From Terrimesophilobacter sp044464485 (GTDB lineage Bacteria > Actinomycetota > Actinomycetes > Actinomycetales > Microbacteriaceae), in contig JBIQLG010000009.1 of NCBI GenBank assembly GCA_044464485.1, positions 1 to 64,000 on the forward strand: 64,000 nucleotides of DNA, given 5' to 3'. Position numbers and translations under genes: made by a program. Positions 8,794 to 17,419 of the stretch are shown piece by piece. The first letter of the stretch is position 1. The number at the start of each line of letters is the position of its first letter. The notes under the pieces were generated by a model. It was not told the DNA's origin and did no database searches. It saw only the letters and a list, made by a program, of their open reading frames with translations.

Positions 8794-9870
8794 CTATTCG
8801 TGAGTTCCGTCAATGGTGACACGTGTCTGCGTATCACCGGATTCGTGAATAGCCGTGAGAACCTCAAGCGTGTGCAGAGCTCGTGAGGCAGACGCCATAG
8901 GCGCAGTGCCTGACCGAATGGCTTCGCACATTTGAAGCGCACCCATACCCATGCCCTGAGGCAACGTTTCGCTGCCCACTGGTGCGGTCTTTTCGGCGAA
9001 ATCTCCGTCCTCGCCGATGAGCTTCAGGGACGGGGAACCAAACCAACTATTCGGAGGCGTTCCCAGAATGCTGCCTTTGGTTCCGTGAATTTCCAATGGT
9101 GGCGCGTGGGTTCCCGCGACATCCCAGCTTTGCGCAAGCGTCCCAATGGCGCCGCTGGTGAATTCGAGCGTTGCAACCAGACTCGTGGGGATCTCTGACG
9201 TGATGACCTCACCCGCGCGCTCTCCCACGACGAGAGTTCTCCGCGGCGCTGGATTGGAGAACACGGTCGTCACCGCTTCTATGGGGCCGAGCAAGTAAGT
9301 GAGGGCCGTGACGAGGTACGGACCAATATCAAAGAGCGGTCCGACGCCCTCCTGAAAGAGAAAGTCCGGTGCGGGATGGAATCGTTCGGGCCCGAGGCCG
9401 ATTCTCGCCATCTGAACCATAAACGGTTGTCCAATAACCCCCGATTCCAGGAGCGCTTTTGTCTCCTGGATCCCGTTACCGAGGAAGGTGTCGGGAGCAC
9501 AACCGACCAAAAGATTCTGAGCTGCAGCCAGGTCAATAATGCTGCGAGCATCGTCAACGGTGACGGCGAGAGTCTTTTCACTGTAAACGTTCTTGCCCTT
9601 GTTGAGTGCCTGCATCGTCACACTTGCGTGGGCGACGGGAGCAGTGAGATTCAGAACGAGCTCAACGTCGGGGTCGACAAGAATATCCTGCAAAGTCAAG
9701 ATGCGGGGGATGCCGAACTCTGACGATACGTTTTCTGCCCTCGAAGCATCGAGGTCGGAACAACACACGACCTGGATTCGCTCGTCACCTTGGAATGTCG
9801 AAAGGTATTGCCGGCTCACGTTCCCGCAACCAACGAGTGCAGCACGCACGGCTCCATCCTTAGCGCTCAT
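8794..9870 (-). CDS. Gfo/Idh/MocA family oxidoreductase (second paralogue)
   Basis: I choose ATG 9870 (358 aa), with GAGG 6 nt upstream; ATG 9882 has no usable ribosome site. The Rossmann motif GCGNVS is followed at about residue 100 by SEKTLAV, where most family members have EKP: the usual proline is threonine here. The C-terminal dehydrogenase domain is intact. Its start lies inside the 3' end of the upstream isomerase gene (11-nt overlap), indicating tight coupling. It is divergent from the other oxidoreductase of this operon, so the two probably act on different intermediates. Confidence 0.87.
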   Translation of the reverse strand: MSAKDGAVRAALVGCGNVSRQYLSTFQGDERIQVVCCSDLDASRAENVSSEFGIPRILTLQDILVDPDVELVLNLTAPVAHASVTMQALNKGKNVYSEKTLAVTVDDARSIIDLAAAQNLLVGCAPDTFLGNGIQETKALLESGVIGQPFMVQMARIGLGPERFHPAPDFLFQEGVGPLFDIGPYLVTALTYLLGPIEAVTTVFSNPAPRRTLVVGERAGEVITSEIPTSLVATLEFTSGAIGTLAQSWDVAGTHAPPLEIHGTKGSILGTPPNSWFGSPSLKLIGEDGDFAEKTAPVGSETLPQGMGMGALQMCEAIRSGTAPMASASRALHTLEVLTAIHESGDTQTRVTIDGTHE

Positions 9871-10777
9871 CTGCAACCTCATCTCCGCGTGCCAATGTCA
9901 GGAACTTCTTCACGTGCTTGATCCCCAGTCCACATCCGAGGAACGGGTCTTCGATTCCCTCGAATTCGATCGACACGAACCCGTCATACGAGCTCTTCGC
10001 AATATGCTCGACAATCTCGCACATAGGCGTGTCACCGTAACCGATGACTGATCCGCGCAATCGCACGCCTGCGGGCGTCCTGATCCAGCCATCGCCCAAC
10101 GGCCAAGACCGTGGTCGAATGTAGAAGTCCTTGAGATGCACGAAAGTGGCAAAAGGCAGGTTTGATACGGTTGCCGCATACGAGTCTTCGTCAACGCACA
10201 GAAAGTTGCCAACATCCAAAGTTGTACCGAAATTTTTCTCGTCGACTTCGAAAATGAGCCTGCGGATCCGCTCGCTCGCATTCATATAGAAACCATGATT
10301 TTCAACACTCGTGGTAATGCCGAATCCCGCTGCGTATTGCGCTATCTCCCGCGATGCATCTACCAGCGCGGGAAGATCCTTCTCGAACGCTGCGACGCCG
10401 CTAGCGGAATAACCCCACTCGACGACATCGTGACGGAGAAAACGAATCCCCAGTTCATCGCAGAGGCGAACATGGTGCTTCACTCGTTCGATCTGTTGCG
10501 CACGTTTCTCGGGCGATGGGGCAAGGAAGTCGGCCGGCATGCAGACCCCGGATATTTGCAGACCGTTGTCCCTAGATGACGCAAGAATGGAGTCAATGAG
10601 GTCTCGATCGTCGTCCAGATTCCATACGTCGCCCTGATCCGGTGGCGAGAACGTAATAGTTGCCAGTTCGATGTGCTGACCGCCATTTTCTGCGATCCAT
10701 TTTATGACGTCGGGCATCGTGACCTGCTGACGCTTAAGGACGTTCGCAAAATTGAAAGAACTGAAGCCGATTTTCAT
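9860..10777 (-). CDS. Sugar phosphate isomerase/epimerase family protein (first gene of catabolic operon)
   Basis: A 305-residue TIM-barrel protein with the metal ligands Glu (VENHG), Asp (LDVGN), His (HLKD) and Glu (SIEFEG). It is the promoter-proximal gene of the minus-strand operon and is divergent from the ABC importer operon starting at 10972, with the shared 194-bp control region between. I infer it acts on the imported sugar or its oxidised form. Similar proteins include IolE, IolI and hydroxypyruvate isomerase; I cannot choose among them. Confidence 0.87.
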   Translation of the reverse strand: MKIGFSSFNFANVLKRQQVTMPDVIKWIAENGGQHIELATITFSPPDQGDVWNLDDDRDLIDSILASSRDNGLQISGVCMPADFLAPSPEKRAQQIERVKHHVRLCDELGIRFLRHDVVEWGYSASGVAAFEKDLPALVDASREIAQYAAGFGITTSVENHGFYMNASERIRRLIFEVDEKNFGTTLDVGNFLCVDEDSYAATVSNLPFATFVHLKDFYIRPRSWPLGDGWIRTPAGVRLRGSVIGYGDTPMCEIVEHIAKSSYDGFVSIEFEGIEDPFLGCGLGIKHVKKFLTLARGDEVADER

Positions 10778-10818
10778 TTAGTACTGCTTTCCCTGATAGC
10801 ACACTTCTCGAACTTGCT

Positions 10819-10846
10819 TCGAAAACATGTTTCGACTCACTCGAAA
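10819..10846. promoter_or_regulatory. Candidate operator: three alternating TCGAAA/TTTCGA half-sites
   Basis: TCGAAA (10819-10824), TTTCGA (10830-10835) and TCGAAA (10841-10846) are separated by exactly 5 bp each, an 11-bp period that puts all half-sites on one helix face. The array sits midway between the divergent sugar operons, upstream of the importer promoter. A likely ligand is the ROK regulator encoded at 14185, but this is inference. Confidence 0.55.
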
Positions 10847-10897
10847 CAAATCCGCGAGGTCTCGGCGGCCTCGCGACTGAGCAAATCAAAATTAGTG

Positions 10898-10926
10898 TTT
10901 GCAATTATGCGTGAGTGTAGCATAAT
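10898..10926 (+). promoter_or_regulatory. Sigma-A-type promoter of the sugar ABC importer operon
   Basis: TTTGCA (10898-10903), a 17-bp spacer and CATAAT (10921-10926) make a plausible housekeeping promoter 46 bp upstream of the binding-protein start. The ribosome site GGAGG is 7-8 nt before that ATG. Confidence 0.6.
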
Positions 10927-10971
10927 CGAATAATTCGTCAGGGCAACCGGCTCTTTCGATCGGAGGACTCA

Positions 10972-12270
10972 ATGAAGAGAATCAAGAGTGCACATTCACG
11001 ACTGGCCACAGCATCGGCCGTTGTGCTAGCAACGGCGTTGCTCGTCACCGGATGTGGCCAAGCAAAAATGAGTGATACGTCGGGCTCAACGAGCACGGTC
11101 GACGATAAACCTGCAACCGGCAACCTCACCTTGTGGGCGCCGAGCGGGGACGTCGACGGCCTTAAAGAAGTCATCAAAGGCTTCGAAAAGGAGAACCCGA
11201 AAGTCCATGTGGAAATTACTGTCGTCGCCGACGCGCAGACGAAGTTCGGCACGGCCATCGCGGCGGGTACCACACCAGACATCGCTGCACTGTACACGCA
11301 ACAGCAATATCCGCTGCTTCTCACGAACGCCTTTGCGCCAGTGCCCAAGGGTCTTGTCGACCCGAAGTCATTCTTTCCTGGCTCATACGAACAAGGCGTT
11401 GTTGACGGCGTCGCGTATTCCGTGCCGTGGTACTCATACACCTACGCGGTTATTTACAGAAAAGATTTCGCGGAGGCCGCGGGTGTATCTGCACCGCAGA
11501 CGACCGACGACCTCATCCCGTTCCTCAAGGGGCTTGAGAAAGGGGGCGCCAAGAAGGGCCTTGGCTACGATGTCGGGTGGAATTCCTTTGACGGTGAAGA
11601 CCTTGCGTTGTGGTCCTATTCAGAAGGCGCGAAACTTCTCAACGATGACGAGACGAAATGGCAGCTGGACAGTCCCGAAGTGATTAAGGCGGCGAAGTTC
11701 ATGGGATCCATTTTTACGGAGAACGTAGCCTCACCAGATGGCCCGGGGTTCATGGATATGCAACCGTATCTCGTCAATGGAAACATCGGCTCGCTGATCA
11801 GCGGCCCGTGGGTGATTAGCCAGCTTGACGGTGTCGCCAAGTCTCCTGGCTGGACAAAAGAGCACATCGGCGTAGCACCGATGCCTGCGGGCCCGGCAGG
11901 AAGCTTCGGGCCGGTTGACGGCGGAAGTTGGGGTGTTTTCAAGAACTCCAAGAACAAGGATGCCGCCTGGAAGTTGGTCAGGTACCTGTCGCAGGAAAGC
12001 GCTCAAGTGGCCCAGTTCAAGGCATACGGGAGCCTGCCAGCCGTGGTGGGAGCATGGGACGATCCGGCAATAGCCGGACAGCCGCTCCTGCAACCATTCC
12101 TCGAGCAGCTGAAGTCCGCAAAGCCCATGCCGCAAGTCACAACCTGGCTGCAAGTCACTCAAATGCTCGGACAGCAAATGGAGCAGGTTGCCCGCGGCAA
12201 AGCAACTGCCGAGGAGGCAATGAAAGCTGCGCAGGCGCAGGCAAACAGTATAGGAACCGGCAAGGGTTAA
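10972..12270 (+). CDS. ABC transporter extracellular sugar-binding lipoprotein (family 1)
   Basis: A 432-residue binding protein with a lipoprotein signal peptide and lipobox LVTGC (Cys28), so it is tethered to the outer face of the membrane. The two-lobed periplasmic-binding fold includes the LTLWAPSGDVDG start typical of CUT1-type sugar-binding proteins and the conserved GSWGVF segment near the C-terminus. It is the first gene of an operon with two permeases. It should capture the substrate of the catabolic operon transcribed in the opposite direction. Confidence 0.93.
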   Translation: MKRIKSAHSRLATASAVVLATALLVTGCGQAKMSDTSGSTSTVDDKPATGNLTLWAPSGDVDGLKEVIKGFEKENPKVHVEITVVADAQTKFGTAIAAGTTPDIAALYTQQQYPLLLTNAFAPVPKGLVDPKSFFPGSYEQGVVDGVAYSVPWYSYTYAVIYRKDFAEAAGVSAPQTTDDLIPFLKGLEKGGAKKGLGYDVGWNSFDGEDLALWSYSEGAKLLNDDETKWQLDSPEVIKAAKFMGSIFTENVASPDGPGFMDMQPYLVNGNIGSLISGPWVISQLDGVAKSPGWTKEHIGVAPMPAGPAGSFGPVDGGSWGVFKNSKNKDAAWKLVRYLSQESAQVAQFKAYGSLPAVVGAWDDPAIAGQPLLQPFLEQLKSAKPMPQVTTWLQVTQMLGQQMEQVARGKATAEEAMKAAQAQANSIGTGKG

Positions 12271-12274
12271 AGCA

Positions 12275-13204
12275 GTGGCCATTGCGCAAACTGCACCGAC
12301 AAGGGCGCCGACGACACCGCGCCGGCGCCCTTTCGGCCGCAAACATGACCGTATTGCGTGGGTGTTTTATGCCCCGTTTGCGGTGAGCTTCATTTTCTTT
12401 ATCGGCGGGCCAGTTCTCTTCTCGCTGTATATGAGTCTCACGAACATCCAGACCAAAAATTTGCGAGCGCCATTTAACGTCGACTTCACGGGCATCGCAA
12501 ATTACATCACCATCCTCGGTGACCCGCTCTTCGTCCAGTCGATGGTGAATACCGGTTACTTCGTCGTCATCGGAGTACCGGTGACTTTGGCAGTAGGTCT
12601 CGCCCTGGCCGTCGTGCTCGATGCCGGAATCAGGCGCCTGAAAGGTCTCTATCGCGGAGTGTTTTACGCGCCCGTGGTCACAAACATCGTTGCGGTAGCG
12701 GTCATCTGGCAATACGCATTTGGGTCACACGGACCGATAAACAATTTTCTTGGGACCATTGGGCTGGCCGGACCCGATTGGCTTCACGACACCCATTTCG
12801 CCATGCCCGTCGTGATCCTTCTGGGAGTCTGGAGGAATTTCGGTACCGCGATGGTGCTCTTCCTGGCCGGCCTCCAATCCATTCCGCCCGGCCTCTATGA
12901 AGCAGCGGCACTCGACGGGGCTGGTTCGTTGAGGAAGTTCTTTTCGGTCACCTGGCCGCTCTTGCGCCCGACGACGCTGCTGGTCTCAGTGCTTCTCTCG
13001 ATTTTCTTTCTGCAGGTTTTTGAAGAGCCGTTTTTGTTGACAAAAGGTGGCCCTCTTGGCACCACACAGTCTGTGGCGCTCTATACCTACGATCAGTTCG
13101 GATTCGGAAATCTGGGAGTCTCCGCCGCCTCGTCTTACGTACTCGTCGTGATTGTCGTGATTGTCAGCATCGTCCAATTCAGACTATTGAGGTCGAAAAC
13201 ATGA
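12275..13204 (+). CDS. Carbohydrate ABC transporter permease, MalF/UgpA-type
   Basis: A 309-residue inner-membrane protein with about six transmembrane helices and the EAA-type coupling loop (AAALDGAGSLRKFF). Start GTG 12275, 4 bp after the binding-protein stop. A positively charged cytoplasmic head precedes the first helix. It pairs with the next permease through an ATGA overlap. It belongs to the CUT1 family of oligosaccharide and glycoside importers. Confidence 0.92.
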   Translation: MAIAQTAPTRAPTTPRRRPFGRKHDRIAWVFYAPFAVSFIFFIGGPVLFSLYMSLTNIQTKNLRAPFNVDFTGIANYITILGDPLFVQSMVNTGYFVVIGVPVTLAVGLALAVVLDAGIRRLKGLYRGVFYAPVVTNIVAVAVIWQYAFGSHGPINNFLGTIGLAGPDWLHDTHFAMPVVILLGVWRNFGTAMVLFLAGLQSIPPGLYEAAALDGAGSLRKFFSVTWPLLRPTTLLVSVLLSIFFLQVFEEPFLLTKGGPLGTTQSVALYTYDQFGFGNLGVSAASSYVLVVIVVIVSIVQFRLLRSKT

Positions 13205-14076
13205 CGAGAACTGCAGTTCACAATTTGCCTCAAGCTCCCTCGCGCCATGCCCGCACCACGAAAACGCTGTTGCCAGCAGTGGCGACCTATGCAGCGCTGA
13301 CCTTCGTCGGGCTTGTGACCATCCTCCCGTTCATTTGGGTTTTTCTCGGATCATTTAAGAGTTCCGCGGAAATCCTTAATGACCCGGGCCGGTTGTTGCC
13401 GGCCGATCCCACGTTCGACAACTTCATCCATTTGGTGAGCAGCTACGGTTTTGCGGGATACACCGTCAACAGTCTCGTGGTTGCGTTCATGGTTGTCCTC
13501 TCCAACATATTGTTCTCCACCATGATCGGTTACGCGCTGGCGAAACTGGACTTCACAGGAAAGCGCATCCTCTTTCTGGCTGTCATGGGCTCCCTCGTCG
13601 TGCCGTTCGCGGCGATCTTCGTTCCACAGTTCGTCGTCATAGTGAACCTTGGATTGGTCAACACGCTCGCAGGCATCGCCCTGCCGCTCATGGTCATGCC
13701 GCTTGCCGTGTTTGTCGTTCGTCAGTTTGCCCTCTCGGTACCGGACGACTTGTTCGAGGCAGCACGGATTGACGGTGCGGGAGAGATTAGAATTTTCTTT
13801 CGTATCTTTTTCCCACTGAGCGGTCCCGCAATCGCGGTGACTGCGATTCTCACTTTTTTGGCCGCCTGGAATAACTTCATTTGGCCACTAATTGTCGCCC
13901 AGAGTCAGGACATGTACACACTTCCCGTGGGTCTCGCCACTACCCAATCGATCCACACAACGGACTATGGGCTGCTTCTCGCGGGAGCAGTCGTGGTCAT
14001 GCTACCCGTTCTAATCCTGTTCCTTTTCCTTCAAAAGTACTTTGTCCAAGGAATTGCGACGACGGGGATCAAATAG
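13201..14076 (+). CDS. Carbohydrate ABC transporter permease, MalG/UgpE-type
   Basis: A 291-residue six-helix permease with the EAA loop EAARIDGAGEIRIFF. It is coupled to the upstream permease by ATGA. No ATPase gene follows; in actinobacteria CUT1 importers often borrow a shared MsiK-type ATPase encoded elsewhere, which is the likely case here. The operon ends 108 bp before the ROK regulator gene. Confidence 0.92.
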   Translation: MTRTAVHNLPQAPSRHARTTKTLLPAVATYAALTFVGLVTILPFIWVFLGSFKSSAEILNDPGRLLPADPTFDNFIHLVSSYGFAGYTVNSLVVAFMVVLSNILFSTMIGYALAKLDFTGKRILFLAVMGSLVVPFAAIFVPQFVVIVNLGLVNTLAGIALPLMVMPLAVFVVRQFALSVPDDLFEAARIDGAGEIRIFFRIFFPLSGPAIAVTAILTFLAAWNNFIWPLIVAQSQDMYTLPVGLATTQSIHTTDYGLLLAGAVVVMLPVLILFLFLQKYFVQGIATTGIK

Positions 14077-14184
14077 TCGTGGCAAAATCGGTCTGCGTCC
14101 GATTCGCGATCCTGACGGCACTATGTGCCAAAGAATTAGTGGAAATTGTTGGCAGAGTGAATCCGGCGTGTACGAGAGGACTCC

Positions 14185-15384
14185 ATGCCATCCCTTGACC
14201 TGAGTGCGATGCGCGCGCACAACACGACGGCCACGCTCAAGGCACTTCACGAGGTAAGCCCAATGACGCTTGCGCAACTCAAACAGGCAACAGGTTTGTC
14301 TCGACGAGCGTTAGATTTGATTCTCGAGCCGCTCATCGACCAGGAGTGGGTGATCTCAACTGAGGCCAACGAACTCAGCGGTCGCGCCGCGGGACGACCG
14401 GCACGCACCTACCAATTCAACTACGCTGCAGCCCGCATGCTTGCTGTCCAGCTCGATGTCCACTCCATCACGGCAATTGTCGCCGATCTAGGTGCAAATC
14501 AATTGACCGAGGCTCACCTCGTAACCGGCGACGAGCGCGGTACCGCATCACGAGCAGAACGATTGCAAAACGTATACGAGTGCGTAGATTCGGCCCTTAA
14601 GTCGGCGAACGCGACACTGGATTCGATCATGGTAGCGACGCTGTCGACACCAGGAATTGTGCGGGATGACAATACGGTGGAACGCGCGCTCTCCTTTGAA
14701 GAATGGTCGGAATTTTCTCTCGCGACCGAACTCGAAGCGCACTTGTCCTGCCCGGTACATGTCGAAAACGATGCCAAGCTCGCAGCGGTCGGAGAGCTGT
14801 GGGCCGGTATTGGCCAGGGTTCCGAAAATCTCGTGTGGGTCCGAGCGGACGGTGTGCGCTTCGGCATCGGCATTATCGTCAATGGCAAGCTATATCGCGG
14901 TAACAACGGCGCGGCAGGCGAGGTGGCATGGGCCTCTGGGCTCGGACTCAAGTCGGTGACGTCGAATATTATGAGCGGCCTCGCTGACTTGTCTCACCCA
15001 TTACACGATCTGGCAGTCGACACGGTTCGCAGGGCCCGACAAAATGACCACAGCGCGTTGCAGGATGTCAGAGATCTGGCCGACGGCCTGGCGCCGGGCC
15101 TTTCGACACTTGCATGGATTCTTGCTCCAGACACACTCGTCATCGGTGGCTCACTGGGAAGTATCGCTGACTTGCTTATTCCTATTTTGAACGAGACTCC
15201 CCAATTTCAGAATCTGCCGGGCGAGCTCGTTGTTGCCGGTTCTGCTTTGGGAGATCACGCGGTTCTATCCGGAGCGTTGAAGAAGAACCTCGACACCCTG
15301 GATGACATTCTGTTCACAAAGACTCCCCTGCCGCTCCCCCTGATTGCACATGCTCTCCCGGAGAATCTGCGCCCATCCGGGTGA
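14185..15384 (+). CDS. ROK family transcriptional regulator
   Basis: A 399-residue protein with a winged helix-turn-helix (about 15-65; TLAQLKQATGLSRRALD) joined to a ROK sugar-kinase-like domain containing VENDAKLAAVGELW. The usual ROK zinc motif (CxCGxxGCxE) is absent: the equivalent stretch has no cysteine. Start ATG 14185 has GAGAGG upstream. Its position beside the sugar importer suggests that it represses these operons until the sugar binds. Its last 71 bp overlap the 3' end of the opposite-strand P1B ATPase gene. Confidence 0.9.
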   Translation: MPSLDLSAMRAHNTTATLKALHEVSPMTLAQLKQATGLSRRALDLILEPLIDQEWVISTEANELSGRAAGRPARTYQFNYAAARMLAVQLDVHSITAIVADLGANQLTEAHLVTGDERGTASRAERLQNVYECVDSALKSANATLDSIMVATLSTPGIVRDDNTVERALSFEEWSEFSLATELEAHLSCPVHVENDAKLAAVGELWAGIGQGSENLVWVRADGVRFGIGIIVNGKLYRGNNGAAGEVAWASGLGLKSVTSNIMSGLADLSHPLHDLAVDTVRRARQNDHSALQDVRDLADGLAPGLSTLAWILAPDTLVIGGSLGSIADLLIPILNETPQFQNLPGELVVAGSALGDHAVLSGALKKNLDTLDDILFTKTPLPLPLIAHALPENLRPSG

Positions 15385-17242
15385 CAATTGAGGATTTTTC
15401 CGACAAACGAGGGTTGGAACCGCCCAGCGCACGAAGCGCATTGAGGATCGTCGCGAGATCCACGACTTCCTGAAGTGCCGCTCCCACAATCGCGGGCAGA
15501 AATCCGAAAGCTCCGAGCGTCATGAGGCCAAGGCTCAGCGCAATTCCCAGCCAAATGCTCTGCAGCGCGACGGCCATGGTGCGCTTACCGATCACCATCG
15601 CCTCGGCTGTTCGCGAAATGTCATCCATCACGATGACGACATCTGCGGACTCACTCGCCGCAGTCGAACCTCGCGCGCCCATCGCGACACCAACGTCCGC
15701 CACCGCCAAAACCGGGGCATCGTTCACGCCGTCGCCGACCATGATGACCGGTCGCTCCTGAATCGCCGTCACAATGTCGACCTTGTCTTCAGGAAGCAGC
15801 TCGGCGTGCACCTCGGAAATTTCAAGACTGTCTGCCACATGCGAGGCGGTCTGCGAGGCGTCGCCCGTGAGCATGAGGAAACGCTTGATGCCCAAAGCTT
15901 TGAAGTGTGCAATCGTGTCGGCGGCATCGTGCCGCACCTGATCGCTGAGGATGATCGACCCGGCAAATTTTCCGTCCACCGCGACATAGACAGACATTTC
16001 GCCGCTCTGAAGACTCGTCGCAACGGCGTCTCCCGCGTGCGCCTGAACAAAAGCAAGCTTGCCCACAACCACCTCACGGCCGGCAATTACCGCCACAACA
16101 CCGTTCGTGGCTTCCTCGCGGGCATTGCTCGCAGTAAGCAACTCCGCCCCTCGTTCGCGCGCATCGTCCACGATGGCTGTCGCGAGCACGTGCGTCGAAT
16201 ACGTCTCTGCCGACGCGACAAGCGACACCAGTTCGCGGGCTGCCATCCCGTCGGAGGGCCGAATCGCCACCACCACGGGATTGCCGAAAGTGAGAGTCCC
16301 GGTCTTGTCAAATGCCACGGTTCGCGCCCTCGACAACTTCTCGAGCGTGCCTCCGCCCTTGACGATGATGCCGAATCGCGAGGCACGGCTCATGCCACCC
16401 ATAAACGCAACAGGAGCCGCAATGAGCAAAGGGCACGGAGTTGCGACAACGAGCACCTCTGCGAAACGCACCGGGTCGCCAGACAACAGCCAGGCGAGGC
16501 CGGCGATGAGGAGCGAAACGGCAGTGAACGGTACGGCGTAGCGATCCGCGATCCGGACCAGCGGCGCCTTGCTCTTGGTGGCTTCCGCGACGAGAGCGAC
16601 GATCCTTTGATACTGGCTGTCTTCCGCACGCGCGCCGGCCACCATCACCACTGCCACCTGGCCATTGAGCGAACCGCTGAGAAGTTCCTCGCCGCTGAGC
16701 CGCTCCACGGGAAGGCTCTCGCCCGTGAGCGAGGACTCGTCAAATGAGCCGGCATCCGACTCCAACACACCGTCCACGGGCACCACTTCAGATGGCCTCA
16801 CGAGCAGCCTGTCGCCGACCGCCACCTCCGACACCGGGATGCTCTCCACGTCGCCCGTGGATTCGACCAGACGATGCGCGTTCTGCGGGGACCTGTCCAA
16901 AAGGGACCGCAGCTCGCGCCGTGCCCGACCCTCGGCATAGTCCTCAAGCGCCTCTCCACCGGAAAGCATGAGAACAATCACGAGGCTCGCCCAAAACTCG
17001 CCGACGGCGACGGTCGCAATGATCGCCATGATCGCGAGCGCGTCGATACCCCAACTGCCGCTGATCAGATTCCTGATCATGTCCCACGCCTGAATCGCCG
17101 CCACGATGAGGGCGAAACCGCTGATCACCCATTGGGCAACAGTGACGTGACCGGTGAGCGCCAGTGCGCCGCCAATCACGGCGACAAGCAGGGTGAGCGC
17201 CACAATCGGGTACCGCCGAATAGCTGCAGAAAGCCGGTTCAT
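15314..17242 (-). CDS. P1B-type heavy-metal-transporting ATPase (TPC motif)
   Basis: A 642-residue pump with the actuator motif TGES (173-176), phosphorylation motif DKTGT (312-316), the hinge motif GDGVND and six or more membrane helices. The metal-site helix reads ATPCPLL (TPC at 268-270) instead of the CPC of copper and zinc pumps; TPC motifs are associated with a P1B subgroup linked to nickel/iron. There is no N-terminal CxxC metal-binding domain. An iron-box-like site lies 38 bp upstream, consistent with an iron or related metal as substrate. Its 3' end overlaps the convergent ROK gene by 71 bp. Confidence 0.9.
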   Translation of the reverse strand: MNRLSAAIRRYPIVALTLLVAVIGGALALTGHVTVAQWVISGFALIVAAIQAWDMIRNLISGSWGIDALAIMAIIATVAVGEFWASLVIVLMLSGGEALEDYAEGRARRELRSLLDRSPQNAHRLVESTGDVESIPVSEVAVGDRLLVRPSEVVPVDGVLESDAGSFDESSLTGESLPVERLSGEELLSGSLNGQVAVVMVAGARAEDSQYQRIVALVAEATKSKAPLVRIADRYAVPFTAVSLLIAGLAWLLSGDPVRFAEVLVVATPCPLLIAAPVAFMGGMSRASRFGIIVKGGGTLEKLSRARTVAFDKTGTLTFGNPVVVAIRPSDGMAARELVSLVASAETYSTHVLATAIVDDARERGAELLTASNAREEATNGVVAVIAGREVVVGKLAFVQAHAGDAVATSLQSGEMSVYVAVDGKFAGSIILSDQVRHDAADTIAHFKALGIKRFLMLTGDASQTASHVADSLEISEVHAELLPEDKVDIVTAIQERPVIMVGDGVNDAPVLAVADVGVAMGARGSTAASESADVVIVMDDISRTAEAMVIGKRTMAVALQSIWLGIALSLGLMTLGAFGFLPAIVGAALQEVVDLATILNALRALGGSNPRLSEKSSIVTRMGADSPGEHVQSGGAAGESL

Positions 17243-17279
17243 CTTTCCAGTACTACTCGGAAACTACCCGCCGCTCCAG

Positions 17280-17298
17280 CAAGGCTAGGCTCGCCTCA
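17280..17298. promoter_or_regulatory. Possible DtxR/IdeR iron box upstream of the P1B ATPase
   Basis: CAAGGCTAGGCTCGCCTCA matches 13 of 19 positions of the actinobacterial iron-box consensus TTAGGTTAGSCTAACCTAA and is a partial palindrome. It lies 38 bp upstream of the ATPase start. The match is moderate. Confidence 0.4.
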
Positions 17299-17419
17299 GT
17301 CACTCAATGCCACGACACACCTCGAAGACTTTCTCAGCGTCGCGCCCCTCTGGCCCCGCTTTCGGACGAGTCGTCTTCCGACCGGCAGAGCGGCAGGTCG
17401 AGCGTTCGCCCGCCGAGCC

